From positions 62,001-126,000 of the forward strand of contig NZ_JBHSMG010000002.1 in the NCBI RefSeq assembly GCF_042655435.1: a stretch of 64,000 bases of DNA, read 5' to 3'. Below the pieces are notes generated by a model. The model was given only the letters and a program-made list of their open reading frames with translations, made no database searches and had not been told where the DNA came from. Position 1 is the first letter of the stretch. Every line of letters starts with the position of its first letter. Origin of the DNA: Lysinimonas soli. Its GTDB lineage: Bacteria > Actinomycetota > Actinomycetes > Actinomycetales > Microbacteriaceae. Of the stretch, positions 35,196 through 44,242 are shown one piece after another. Position numbers and translations under genes: made by a program.

Positions 35196-35215
35196 GGGTC
35201 GATTCGGGGAGTCTC
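35162..35215. repeat. Long palindrome, copy 2 (3' end of the DUF559 gene)
   Basis: Arms 35162-35183 and 35194-35215 form a 22-bp stem with one T-G wobble and the loop GCGCGGCGGT, 8 of 10 loop bases matching copy 1. The left arm and loop encode the final LPESTFARR and stop of the DUF559 protein. It could also terminate transcription. Confidence 0.9.
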
Positions 35216-35277
35216 GGCGCCGTGGGGCGGGCGCAGGCCCACGCGGGGCCCCGGGAGCCCCCGGGAGGGCGGCTCGA

Positions 35278-35283
35278 TAGACT
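35278..35283 (+). promoter_or_regulatory. -10 element of purL
   Basis: TAGACT, 37 nt upstream of the purL GTG and downstream of the palindrome, so purL need not rely on read-through from purSQ. Confidence 0.5.
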
Positions 35284-35320
35284 GAAACCCGACCTTCCCG
35301 CGAATGGAGCCCCGGCCCGC

Positions 35321-37675
35321 GTGTCCGACACCACCGCCACCCCCGTCCCCGCCGCACCGGCCGTCCCCGCCGCATCGGGCGCCGCCGCACCGGGCACCGT
35401 CGACTCCGTCGCGAACGCCGCCGCGACGCCCGAGCGCGAGCAGCCCTACGCCGCCCTGGGCCTCAAGACCGAGGAGTACCAGAGCATCCGCGAGCTGCTC
35501 GGCCGGCGCCCCACGAGCGGCGAGCTCGCGATGTACTCCGTGATGTGGAGCGAGCACTGCTCCTACAAGAGCTCCAAGGTCTGGCTGCGCCAGTTCGGGC
35601 AGAAGGTCAGCCCCGAGATGACCAAGAACCTCATGGTCGGCATGGGCGAGAACGCCGGGGTCGTGGATGTCGGCGAGGGCTGGGCGGTCACCTTCAAGAT
35701 CGAGAGCCACAACCACCCGAGCTACATCGAGCCGTTCCAGGGTGCCGCGACCGGTGTCGGCGGCATCGTGCGCGACATCATCTCGATGGGCGCGCGCCCC
35801 GTCGCCGTCATGGACGCCCTGCGCTTCGGCGCGATCGACGACCGCGACACGGCCCGCGTCGTTCCCGGCGTCGTGAGCGGCATCAGCTTCTACGCCAACT
35901 GCCTCGGGCTGCCCAACATCGGCGGCGAGACCTGGTTCGACCCGATCTACCAGGCGAACCCGCTGGTCAACGCCCTCGCGGTGGGCGTGCTGCGGCACGA
36001 GGACCTGCATCTGGCGAACGCCCGCGGCGCGGGCAACAAGGTCGTGCTGTTCGGGGCGCGCACCGGCGGGGACGGGATCGGCGGGGCATCCATTCTCGCC
36101 TCCGACACCTTCAGCGCGGGCGGGCCGACCAAGCGGCCGGCGGTGCAGGTGGGCGACCCCTTCGCCGAGAAGGTGCTCATCGAGTGCTGCCTCGAGCTGT
36201 TCGCGGGGGATCTGGTGCAGGGCATCCAGGATCTCGGCGCGGCCGGCATCTCGTGCGCCACCTCCGAGCTCGCCAGCAACGGCGACGGCGGCATGGCGAT
36301 CGAGCTGGACCGCGTGCTGTTGCGCGATCCCTCGCTCACGGCGGAGGAGATCCTCATGTCCGAGAGCCAGGAGCGCATGATGGCGATCGTCGAGCCGGGC
36401 AAGCTCGACGCCTTCCTCGCCGTGACCGGCAAGTGGGATGTCGAGACCAGCGTGCTCGGCGAGGTCACCGAGACCGGCCGCCTGGCCATCACCTGGCGCG
36501 GCGAGACGATCGTCGACGTCGACCCGCGCACGGTCGCCGTCGACGGCCCCGTGTACGACCGGCCGCTGGCCTACCCGTCCTGGCTCAACGCGGTGCGCGC
36601 CAACTCGGCCTCCGAGCTGCCGCGGCCCTCCGAGGGGCCCGCTCTGCGCGCGCAGCTGCTCGAGCTGATCGGCAGCGCCAACCTGGCCGACAAGAGCTGG
36701 ATCACCGACCAGTACGACCGGTACGTGCTCGGCAACACGGCACTGAGCTACCCGGATGACGGCGGCATGATCCGCGTCGACGAGACGTCCGGACTCGGCG
36801 TCGCCTTCGCGACCGACGCGAACGGGCGCTACGCCTACCTCGACCCCTACGTCGGAGCGCAGCTCGCCCTCGCCGAGGCGTACCGCAACGTCGCCGCCAC
36901 GGGCGCGACCCCGGTCGCGGTCAGCGACTGCCTCAACTTCGGCTCGCCCGAGAACCCCGAGGTCATGTGGCAGTTCTCGCAGGCCGTCGAAGGCCTCGCC
37001 GACGGCTGCCTCGAGCTCGGCATCCCGGTCACGGGCGGCAACGTGAGCTTCTACAACCAGACGGGCGACGTGCCGATCCACCCGACCCCCGTCGTCGCCG
37101 TGATGGGCACGATCGACGACGTCGCACGCCGCGTGCCGTCGGGCTGGCAGGACCCGGGCGACAACCTGTACCTGCTGGGCACGACCGCGCTCGAGCTCGA
37201 CGGCTCGGCCTGGGCCGGGGTCGTGCACGGGCACCTCGGCGGTCGCCCGCCGGCCGTCGACCTGAGCCGTGAGAAGGAGCTCGGCGAGCTGCTCGCCGCG
37301 GCCGCCCACGAGGGACTCTTCAACGCCGCGCACGACCTCGCCGACGGCGGACTCGCGGCGGCGTTCAGCGAGGGCGTGCTGCGATTCGGCGTCGGCGCGC
37401 GCATCTGGCTCGGCGAGCTGTGCGCCCGGGACGGGGTGGATGTCGCGACCGCCCTCTTCAGCGAATCGACCGGACGCGTGCTCGTCGCCGTGCCGCGCGA
37501 AGAGGACGTGAAGTTCACCAGACTCTGCGAGGGCCGCGGCTACCCCGTGCTGCGGGTCGGCGTGACCGACAGCGAGCCGCTGCTCGAGGTGCAGGACCTG
37601 TTCTCGGTTCCCCTCGACGAGCTGCGCGGCACCTGGGCTCGTCCGCTCGCCGCGCACTTCGGCGCGACGATCTGA
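35321..37675 (+). CDS. purL: Phosphoribosylformylglycinamidine synthase subunit PurL (small type)
   Basis: 784 aa. ATP-dependent synthase subunit that converts FGAR to FGAM with PurS and PurQ. After an Ala/Pro-rich ~35-residue lead, family motifs appear: MYSVMWSEHCSYKSSK, FKIESHNHPSYIEPFQGAATGVGG and GGDGIGGAS. The second half repeats the fold (SDCLNFGSPENPEVMWQF, ITGG-like VTGGNVSFYNQT). Length fits the small bacterial PurL that needs PurS/PurQ. GTG 35321 is the likely start although the first in-frame conserved residues begin at about residue 38. Confidence 0.94.
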   Translation: MSDTTATPVPAAPAVPAASGAAAPGTVDSVANAAATPEREQPYAALGLKTEEYQSIRELLGRRPTSGELAMYSVMWSEHCSYKSSKVWLRQFGQKVSPEMTKNLMVGMGENAGVVDVGEGWAVTFKIESHNHPSYIEPFQGAATGVGGIVRDIISMGARPVAVMDALRFGAIDDRDTARVVPGVVSGISFYANCLGLPNIGGETWFDPIYQANPLVNALAVGVLRHEDLHLANARGAGNKVVLFGARTGGDGIGGASILASDTFSAGGPTKRPAVQVGDPFAEKVLIECCLELFAGDLVQGIQDLGAAGISCATSELASNGDGGMAIELDRVLLRDPSLTAEEILMSESQERMMAIVEPGKLDAFLAVTGKWDVETSVLGEVTETGRLAITWRGETIVDVDPRTVAVDGPVYDRPLAYPSWLNAVRANSASELPRPSEGPALRAQLLELIGSANLADKSWITDQYDRYVLGNTALSYPDDGGMIRVDETSGLGVAFATDANGRYAYLDPYVGAQLALAEAYRNVAATGATPVAVSDCLNFGSPENPEVMWQFSQAVEGLADGCLELGIPVTGGNVSFYNQTGDVPIHPTPVVAVMGTIDDVARRVPSGWQDPGDNLYLLGTTALELDGSAWAGVVHGHLGGRPPAVDLSREKELGELLAAAAHEGLFNAAHDLADGGLAAAFSEGVLRFGVGARIWLGELCARDGVDVATALFSESTGRVLVAVPREEDVKFTRLCEGRGYPVLRVGVTDSEPLLEVQDLFSVPLDELRGTWARPLAAHFGATI

Positions 37676-37684
37676 TCGAATGAC

Positions 37685-40150
37685 ATGGCCGGCCCGGTGC
37701 GCGGACTCAGCTCAGCCGAGGTCGAGGAGCGCGTTCGCGCGGGTCTGAGCAACCGCTACCGGGCCGTCACGAGCCGGCCGGTCTGGCAGATCGTCCGCGA
37801 GAACGTGCTCACGCTGTTCAACCTCGTCGTCGGGCTCTCGTTCGGAGCGCTGCTGGTGCTCGGCGACGTCGTGGATGCCCTCTTCGGCTTCTTCGCGATC
37901 GCCAACACCGCGATCGGCGTCGCCCAGGAGACCCGCGCCAAGATCACCCTCGACCGGCTGGCCCTGCTCGAGGCGCCGCAGGCGCGGGTGCTCCGCGACG
38001 GAGTGCCCACGCTGGTCGCCCGCGACGCCGTCGTGCGCGACGACGTGCTCGTGCTCACGGCGGGAGACCAGCTCGTCGCGGATGCCGTGGTGCTGAGCGC
38101 CGACGGCCTCGAGCTCGACGAGTCGATGCTGACCGGCGAGGCGGACCCGATCCCCGCGGAGGCCGCGCGCGAGCTGCTGGCCGGGTCGTTCGTGGTCGCG
38201 GGCACCGGGTTGGCGCGGGCGACGCGAGTGGGGGCGTCGTCGTACGCCAACCGGATCACGGCGGGGGCCCGGGGGACGGGACGGGCGACCTCCGAGATCC
38301 GCGCGGCGTTGCGGCGCGTCATCCGCTGGGTCAGTTGGATCCTGCTGCCGATCGCCGCCCTCGTGCTCAACGGGCAGATGGATGCCCTGGGCGGCTGGTC
38401 GACGGCCCTCGCGAACGGGAGCTGGCGCGAGGGGGCGATCCGGGCGATCTCGAGCGTGATCGGGATGGTGCCGCAGGGCCTCGTCTTCATCACGAGCGTC
38501 GCCCTCGCCGTCGCCGCGGTCGCCCTGCTGCGCAGCCGGGTGCTCGTGCAGGACCTGCCCGCCGTCGAGACGCTGGCCCGCGTCGACGTGCTGTGCTTCG
38601 ACAAGACAGGGACGCTCACCGACGGAACGATGGTGCTCGACGGCTGCGAGCTGCTCGACGAGCGGCCGGGCTGGGATGCCGTGCTGGGCTGGTTCGGAAC
38701 GCGACCGGATGCCAACGTCACGGCGCGCAGCCTGGTCGAGCGCTTCGGGGCGGTCGGCGCCGCCGTCGGCGCCGCGGCCGGCGCCGACAGCCGACCGGAG
38801 GCGGCCGACCCCGCGCCGACGGCGGTCGGCTTCGACTCGGCACGCAAGTGGAGCGCGGTCGGCTTCGCGGCCGGACCGGCCCGCGGCAGTTGGGTGCTCG
38901 GCGCTCCCGACGTCGTGCTGGCCGAGGGGCGCGGGGGAGTCGCAGCGTCGGCGGTGCTCACGCGGGCGGGCGAGCTCGCGGCATCCGGGCTGCGGGTGCT
39001 CGTGCTCGCGGCGAGCGCTGTGCCGCTGCGGGCCTCCGGCGAGCGCGACGTCGCGGCGCGGGCCGCCGCGGACACCGCGTGGCTGCGCTCCGCCCCGCTC
39101 GAGCCCGTCGCCCTGATCACGGTGCGCGAGCGGCTGCGCCCCGATGCGGCGGCCACGGTGGCCTTCTTCCGCGAGCAGGGGGTCGAGCTGCGGATCCTCT
39201 CCGGCGATCACCCCTCCACGGTCGCCGCCGTCGCGCGGGCCGCCGGCATCCCGGTCACCGAGGCGATCGACGCGCGGACGCTGCCCACCGACCCGGCCGG
39301 GCTCGCCGCGGCGCTCGACCGGCATCCGATCATCGGCCGGGTGACCCCGGAGCAGAAGCGCGACATGGTGCTCGCGATGCGCTCGGCCGGTCACATCGTG
39401 GCGATGATCGGCGACGGCGCGAACGACGCGCTCGCCCTCTCGCACGCCGACCTCGGCATCGCGATGGGATCGGGCGTCGCGGCCACCCGCGCGGTCTCGC
39501 AGCTCGTGCTGCTCGACGGCGACTTCGACCGGCTGCCGCAGACGGTGGCCTACGGCCGGCGGGTGATCAGCAACGTCGAACGGCTGGCGAAGCTCTTCCT
39601 GGCCAAGACCGTGTACGCGATCGTGCTCGCGATCGTCTTCGGTGCCCTGCTCTGGACCTTCCCCCTGCTGCCGCGGCAGTTCGCCGCGACCGACGGGCTC
39701 ACCATCGGGTTGCCGGCGCTGGTGCTCGCGGGCCTCGCCGCCACCGACCGCGCGCAGGCCGGGTTCCTGCGGCGAGCGCTGCGCTTCTGCGTGCCCTCGG
39801 GTCTCGTCATCGCGCTCGTGGTCACCGGGCTCGTCGTGGCCCTGCGCGCCATGCAGGCGGATGCGACCGCCACCTCGACCGCCGTGGTGCTCGCCCTGAC
39901 CGTGGTCGGGCTCTGGCTGCTCGGCATCCTGCTGCGCCCGCTGGACCTGCGCCGGGTGCTGCTGCTGCTCGCGCTCGCGCTCGGCCTCGCCGGCACCGTG
40001 CTCATCCCGTGGGTGTCGGACTTCTTCTCGCTCGGACCGCCGGCGCCGGTCCTCCCGGCCGCGGCGGTCGCCGCCGCCCTCGGCATCCTCGCCCTCGAGG
40101 TGCTGCGGCGCAGCGGGGTGACGACGGCACGCCGTCGCCTCAGACCGTGA
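37685..40150 (+). CDS. P-type cation-transporting ATPase (CtpE-like)
   Basis: 821 aa membrane pump. TGE actuator motif at 150-152, phosphorylation site DKTGTLTDG with D306, and hinge GDGANDA from 576. Helix 4 reads IGMVPQGLVFITSVALAVA, i.e. PQGL instead of the PEGL of classic calcium pumps, a feature shared with mycobacterial CtpE, which is linked to calcium uptake. No heavy-metal domain is present at the N-terminus. Calcium or another divalent cation is the likely substrate. It starts 9 bp after purL and overlaps the convergent SDR gene by 11 bp. Confidence 0.88.
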   Translation: MAGPVRGLSSAEVEERVRAGLSNRYRAVTSRPVWQIVRENVLTLFNLVVGLSFGALLVLGDVVDALFGFFAIANTAIGVAQETRAKITLDRLALLEAPQARVLRDGVPTLVARDAVVRDDVLVLTAGDQLVADAVVLSADGLELDESMLTGEADPIPAEAARELLAGSFVVAGTGLARATRVGASSYANRITAGARGTGRATSEIRAALRRVIRWVSWILLPIAALVLNGQMDALGGWSTALANGSWREGAIRAISSVIGMVPQGLVFITSVALAVAAVALLRSRVLVQDLPAVETLARVDVLCFDKTGTLTDGTMVLDGCELLDERPGWDAVLGWFGTRPDANVTARSLVERFGAVGAAVGAAAGADSRPEAADPAPTAVGFDSARKWSAVGFAAGPARGSWVLGAPDVVLAEGRGGVAASAVLTRAGELAASGLRVLVLAASAVPLRASGERDVAARAAADTAWLRSAPLEPVALITVRERLRPDAAATVAFFREQGVELRILSGDHPSTVAAVARAAGIPVTEAIDARTLPTDPAGLAAALDRHPIIGRVTPEQKRDMVLAMRSAGHIVAMIGDGANDALALSHADLGIAMGSGVAATRAVSQLVLLDGDFDRLPQTVAYGRRVISNVERLAKLFLAKTVYAIVLAIVFGALLWTFPLLPRQFAATDGLTIGLPALVLAGLAATDRAQAGFLRRALRFCVPSGLVIALVVTGLVVALRAMQADATATSTAVVLALTVVGLWLLGILLRPLDLRRVLLLLALALGLAGTVLIPWVSDFFSLGPPAPVLPAAAVAAALGILALEVLRRSGVTTARRRLRP

Positions 40151-41054
40151 AACTCACGCCGGTGCGCTGTTCGGCGAGGTTCCAGAGCGCGGCACCGAAC
40201 TGCGGCGAGGCGCTGGAGGGCACCGGCTCGATCGCGATCGGCGGCCCGGCGACCGAGCGGGCGGGACCGTAGAACTCGCCGCTGCGGGCATCCGGATCGA
40301 GCACCGCGCGCACGGCGGGCCAGGCCCCGCGGTCCTTGCCCTGTGCCATGAACCCCATCGCGCGGTCGCCCGCGCGGCCCAGCCATGACTGCTCCGTGAT
40401 CCCCTCGCGCGCGGCGGCGAGGCCTGTGACGGCATAGCCGGGATGTGCGAGCAGGGACAGCCGGTGCGAGCCGGCCGCGCGGATGCGGCGGTCCAGCTCG
40501 AAGGCGAAGCCGTGCACGGCGTGCTTCGAGAGACCGTAGGCCCGGAACGGGCGATAGCGGTGCTCCGAGAGCAGATCGTCGGCGTCGAGGCGCACCATCC
40601 GGGTCGCCATGCTGCCGAGTCCGACCACGCGGCCCTGCTCGGTGAGCGACGGCCAGAGCTGTGCGGTGAGAGCGAAATGGCCGAAGAAGTTCGCGCCGAT
40701 CGTGCGCTCGAGACCGTCGACGGTCGTCTCGCGGCGGCGAGACGGGCTCACGAGCCCGGCGTTGTTGATCAGCCCGTCGATCGGCCCGAGTTCGCGCAGC
40801 CGCGCGGCCGCGTCGGCGACCGAGCCCAAGGAGGCGAGATCCAGCGGGACGACGTCGACGAGAGCGCCCGGAACCCGCGCCCGGATCGAGGCGATCGCCC
40901 GCTCGGCCCGCGGCGCCGAACGCGAGGCGAGGATGACGCGAGCCCCCGTCGAGGCGAGCTGCTCGCTCGTGAAGTACCCGATGCCGGCGTTGCCGCCCGT
41001 GACGACGTAGCACCGCCCGGTCTCGGAGGGCAGGGCGCGAGGATCCCAGCTCAC
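40140..41054 (-). CDS. Short-chain dehydrogenase/reductase
   Basis: 304 aa. Cofactor motif TGGNAGIG (about 16-23), NNAG, and active-site YGLSKHA (Tyr-x3-Lys) are all present. The extended C-terminus resembles the retinol-dehydrogenase/protochlorophyllide-reductase-like SDRs. GTG 41054 overlaps the chorismate mutase stop (GTGA), making this the second gene of that transcript. Substrate unknown. Confidence 0.88.
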   Translation of the reverse strand: MSWDPRALPSETGRCYVVTGGNAGIGYFTSEQLASTGARVILASRSAPRAERAIASIRARVPGALVDVVPLDLASLGSVADAAARLRELGPIDGLINNAGLVSPSRRRETTVDGLERTIGANFFGHFALTAQLWPSLTEQGRVVGLGSMATRMVRLDADDLLSEHRYRPFRAYGLSKHAVHGFAFELDRRIRAAGSHRLSLLAHPGYAVTGLAAAREGITEQSWLGRAGDRAMGFMAQGKDRGAWPAVRAVLDPDARSGEFYGPARSVAGPPIAIEPVPSSASPQFGAALWNLAEQRTGVSFTV

Positions 41055-41392
41055 GCCGGTGTCTCGGCAGACGTCTCGACGGCCCCCGTGGCGAGCTGCT
41101 CGTGGTGGTGGATGACCTCCGCCACGACGAAGTTGAACCACTTCTCGGCGAACGCCGGATCGAGCTGCGCCTGCTCGGCGATGGAGCGCAGCCGCGCGAT
41201 CTGCACGCGCTCGCGCTCGGGGTCGGAGGCCGGCATCCCGCTCGCGGCCTTCAGCCTGCCCACCTTCTGCGTGAACTTGAACCGCTCGGCCAGCATGTGC
41301 ACGAGGGCCGCGTCGATGTTGTCGATGCTCAGCCGGATCGCGGCCAGCTCGGCCGAGGCGTCGGCGTACCCTGAGGACGGTTCAGCGGTCAT
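41051..41392 (-). CDS. Chorismate mutase (AroQ class)
   Basis: 113 aa, all-helical. AIRLSIDNIDAALVHMLAERFKFTQKVGRLKA contains the arginine-rich first helix and the K-x-x-x-G-x-x-K region of AroQ enzymes, and ERVQIARLRSIAEQA with VVAEVIHHHEQLA completes the fold. It converts chorismate to prephenate for Phe/Tyr synthesis, usually in actinobacteria in a complex with DAHP synthase. TAGAGT (41399-41404) ends 6 nt upstream of the ATG and lies in the 3' end of the preceding GNAT gene. Confidence 0.88.
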   Translation of the reverse strand: MTAEPSSGYADASAELAAIRLSIDNIDAALVHMLAERFKFTQKVGRLKAASGMPASDPERERVQIARLRSIAEQAQLDPAFAEKWFNFVVAEVIHHHEQLATGAVETSAETPA

Positions 41393-42053
41393 GCTCCGAC
41401 TCTAGAGCGTGCTCCTGGTGCTCGCGGAACCGCACCGATTCATCCCCGAACGACGCCAGCCGTGCCTCGAGCCCGGCGCGCACGCCCGGCCACTCGTCGA
41501 CGAGGATCGAGAAGATCGCGGTGTCGCGCCAGCTGCCGTCGGCCCGCTTGATCGAGCGGCGCTCGATCCCCTCGAACCGGGCGCCGAGCTTCGCGATCGC
41601 GGCTTTCGACCGCAGGTTGCGGTCATCCGCCTGCAGCTTGACCCGACCGTAGCCGTGCTCGAAGGCGAGGCCGAGCATGAGCAGCTTGGTCTCGGGGTTC
41701 ACCTGACTTGCCCAGACCCGCGGGTCGAATCCGGTCCAGCCGATGTGGGCCTGCTCCCGGGCCTCGTCGAAGTCGCCCAGCGTCGAGGCGCCGACGACGC
41801 GTCCGTCGTGCGGGCCGCCGTTCACGATCACGACGTAGGTGTTGCCGGTCTCGTGCGGGAAGTAGCGCGGCGCCCATGCGGCGAACGCCGCCTCATCTGC
41901 CGGCAGGCCGGCCGGGCCGCCCCCGTAGCCGCCCGCGAACACCTCGGGATGCCCGAGCGCGGTCCACAGCGCCGGCAGGTGATCGAGACGAAACGGCTCG
42001 AGACGCACGAAACGACCGACCAGCGGCGCACGATCGGGACGGGTGGCGGGCAC
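41382..42053 (-). CDS. GNAT acetyltransferase, RimJ/RimL type
   Basis: 223 aa. The family start LVGRFVRLEPFRLDHLPALWTAL, the HIGWTGFDPRVWASQVNPETKLLML core and GRVKLQADDRNLRSKAAIAKLGARFEGIER near the C-terminus match RimJ/RimL-like N-acetyltransferases. The start GTG follows the purA stop by 4 bp, so it is probably cotranscribed with purA. Its 3' end overlaps the chorismate mutase start by 11 bp. Confidence 0.87.
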   Translation of the reverse strand: MPATRPDRAPLVGRFVRLEPFRLDHLPALWTALGHPEVFAGGYGGGPAGLPADEAAFAAWAPRYFPHETGNTYVVIVNGGPHDGRVVGASTLGDFDEAREQAHIGWTGFDPRVWASQVNPETKLLMLGLAFEHGYGRVKLQADDRNLRSKAAIAKLGARFEGIERRSIKRADGSWRDTAIFSILVDEWPGVRAGLEARLASFGDESVRFREHQEHALESEHDR

Positions 42054-42057
42054 GGTG

Positions 42058-43344
42058 TCAGCCGATGAGGTCGTGCCGCACGACGATCGCGTCGCGGCCG
42101 GGGCCGACGCCGATCGCCGAGATGCGCGATCCGCTCATCGCCTCGACGGCGAGCACGTAGTCGCGCGCGTTCTTCGGCAGCTGGTCGAACTCGGTCACGC
42201 CCGTGATGTCGTCGGTCCAGCCGGGAAAGTCCTCGTAGATCGGCACCGCGTGATGGAAGTCGCTCTGGTTGACCGGCATCTCGTCGAACCGCACGCCGTC
42301 GACGTCGTACGCGACGCAGACCCGGATGCTCTCCAGCCCGGTCAGCACGTCGAGCTTCGTGAGCACGAAGTCGGTGATGCCGTTGATGCGCGCCGCGTAC
42401 CGGGCCACCGGGGCGTCGTACCAGCCGGTACGGCGCGGCCGCCCGGTGGTGGTGCCGAACTCGAACCCGGCCGAGCGCAGGAACTCGCCCGACTCGTCGA
42501 ACAATTCGGTCGGGAACGGCCCGGAACCCACGCGCGTCGCGTACGCCTTGACGATGCCGATGACGCGGTCGAAACGGTTGGGTGCGACGCCCGATCCGGT
42601 CGCGGCTCCCCCGCTCGTCGCGTTCGAGGAGGTGACGAAGGGGTAGGTGCCGTGGTCGACGTCCAGCATCGTCGCCTGGCCGCCCTCGAAGAGCACGGTC
42701 TTGCCGGCATCCAGCGCCTGGTTGAGGATCAGGCCGGTGTCGGCGACCATCGGCCGCAGCCGCTCGGCGTACGAGAGCAGGTCGTCGACCACCTCGGACG
42801 CCGCGATCGCCCGCCGGTTGTAGACCTTGACCAGCAGGTGGTTCTTCTGGTCGAGGGCGCCCTCGACCTTCTGCCGCAGGATGTTCTCGTCGAACAGGTC
42901 CTGGATCCGGATGCCGACCCGGTTGATCTTGTCGGCGTACGCCGGCCCGATGCCCCGGCCGGTCGTGCCGATCTGCCGCTTGCCGAGAAAGCGCTCCGTG
43001 ACCTTGTCGATCGTGCGGTGGTACTGCGTGATGACGTGCGCGTTGGCGCTGATCAGCAGCTTCGAGACGTCCAGGCCGCGGGCCATCAGCGCCTCGAGCT
43101 CGTCGAAGAGCACCTGGATGTCGACGACGACACCGTTGGCGATCACGGGCGTGACGCCCGGCGTCAGGATGCCGGAGGGCAGCAGGTGCAGGGCGTACTT
43201 CTCATCGCCGATCACCACGGTGTGGCCGGCGTTGTTGCCGCCGTTGAACTTGACGACGTAGTCGACGCGGCTGCCGAGCAGGTCGGTGGCCTTGCCCTTG
43301 CCTTCGTCGCCCCACTGGGCACCGATGAGAACGATCGCGGGCAT
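42058..43344 (-). CDS. purA: Adenylosuccinate synthetase
   Basis: 428 aa. GTP-dependent enzyme that joins IMP and aspartate on the way to AMP. The P-loop GAQWGDEGKGKATDLL is at about residues 8-23, FNGGNNAGHTVV follows, and further family blocks include GTTGRGIGPAYADK and FEGGQATMLDVDHGTYPFVT. ATG 43344 has AGGGAG upstream; TAGACT (43392-43397, minus strand) gives a leader of about 40 nt. First gene of a probable purA-GNAT unit. Confidence 0.95.
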   Translation of the reverse strand: MPAIVLIGAQWGDEGKGKATDLLGSRVDYVVKFNGGNNAGHTVVIGDEKYALHLLPSGILTPGVTPVIANGVVVDIQVLFDELEALMARGLDVSKLLISANAHVITQYHRTIDKVTERFLGKRQIGTTGRGIGPAYADKINRVGIRIQDLFDENILRQKVEGALDQKNHLLVKVYNRRAIAASEVVDDLLSYAERLRPMVADTGLILNQALDAGKTVLFEGGQATMLDVDHGTYPFVTSSNATSGGAATGSGVAPNRFDRVIGIVKAYATRVGSGPFPTELFDESGEFLRSAGFEFGTTTGRPRRTGWYDAPVARYAARINGITDFVLTKLDVLTGLESIRVCVAYDVDGVRFDEMPVNQSDFHHAVPIYEDFPGWTDDITGVTEFDQLPKNARDYVLAVEAMSGSRISAIGVGPGRDAIVVRHDLIG

Positions 43345-43391
43345 GGCGGACTCCCTGGGACTTCTGTAGTCGGGCGGAGGGATTACGCCCC

Positions 43392-43397
43392 AGTCTA
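43392..43397 (-). promoter_or_regulatory. -10 element of purA
   Basis: TAGACT on the minus strand, followed by a leader of about 40 nt before the purA ATG. Confidence 0.5.
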
Positions 43398-43519
43398 TCG
43401 GACGGCGTGCGCGGGGCCCGAAGTCGCTCGTCGGCGCACCCGGGGCGCGAGTGGTGCGACATGGCGCTTCCGGCGCCCGCGAGCAGCCATGTGGCACTTC
43501 TCGCGGCAGGGTCGTCAGA

Positions 43520-43545
43520 TAACTTGCACATTGATGTGCAAGTTA
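43520..43545 (+). promoter_or_regulatory. TetR operator, 12-bp inverted repeat
   Basis: TAACTTGCACAT (43520-43531) and ATGTGCAAGTTA (43534-43545) are perfect inverted arms with a 2-bp centre, ending 13 bp before the TetR start at 43559. The size and near-gapless symmetry suit a TetR dimer, so autorepression of the whole three-gene operon is likely. Confidence 0.8.
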
Positions 43546-43558
43546 CTACCATGACAGG

Positions 43559-44242
43559 ATGCCCACCGCCTCCACCACGTCCACCGCCCCGACGGGTCGC
43601 TCGCCCCGCCGCGACGCGACCGAGAACCGCGCGGCCCTGCTCGCGGCGGCCCGCGTCGTCCTGAACCGCGATCCGGATGCCGGTCTCGACGCGATCGCCG
43701 CGGAAGCCGGCCTGACGCGTCGTGCGGTCTACGGGCACTTCGCCAACCGCGACGCCCTGCTGAAGGAACTCGTCACGACGGGCGCCGCGCGCGTCGCCGC
43801 ATCCCTGGCGGGCGTCGACCACCCCGATCCGCTCGTGCGCCTGGCCCTGATCGCCTCGCAGATGTGGCAGGAGGTCGACTCGGTGCGGGTCATGACCCTG
43901 TTCGCGGTGCGCGGCCCGTTCCAGGGGCTCGTCGCCGAACAGCTGCGTCCCGTGCGCGCCCAGCTGCTCGGGGCCGTGCGACACCGCGCCCGACCGGATG
44001 CCAGCGCCGGCAGCGCCGCATCGCGGAGCCGCGTCCGCACCGACATCGACCCCGAGACCCTCGCGCGCCTGATCGAGGGCGCCGCGATCGCCGTGCTCGA
44101 CGAGGCCACCCGTGCGGGCATCCCCGCCGACGCCGGCCGTCGCCTCGCGATGCTCACCGTCCTCTCGGTCGCCGGACTCGACGCGGCGAGTGCCGGGCGT
44201 CTGATCGACGAGACGCCCGAGCTCGGCGGAGCCGCCCGATGA
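43559..44242 (+). CDS. TetR-family transcriptional regulator
   Basis: 227 aa. The HTH lies at about 22-68 (NRAALLAAARVVLNRDPDAGLDAIAAEAGLTRRAVYGHF). The C-terminal domain is helical and unclassified. It heads an operon with two membrane-transport-like genes through ATGA overlaps and sits behind a strong palindrome, so it most likely represses its own operon. ATG 43559 lacks a strong ribosome site; an upstream ATG at 43551 is out of frame. Confidence 0.9.
   Translation: MPTASTTSTAPTGRSPRRDATENRAALLAAARVVLNRDPDAGLDAIAAEAGLTRRAVYGHFANRDALLKELVTTGAARVAASLAGVDHPDPLVRLALIASQMWQEVDSVRVMTLFAVRGPFQGLVAEQLRPVRAQLLGAVRHRARPDASAGSAASRSRVRTDIDPETLARLIEGAAIAVLDEATRAGIPADAGRRLAMLTVLSVAGLDAASAGRLIDETPELGGAAR

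Noticed and set aside
34163..35215. The palindromes as simple terminators only
   Set aside because: There is no T-tract, and near-identity including loops and encoded peptide is far beyond what terminator function needs.
34664..37675. 1003-aa protein fusing the DUF559 region with PurL
   Set aside because: The frame crosses palindrome copy 2 and a promoter; PurL homology begins only near 35430 and a GTG with TAGACT upstream lies at 35321.
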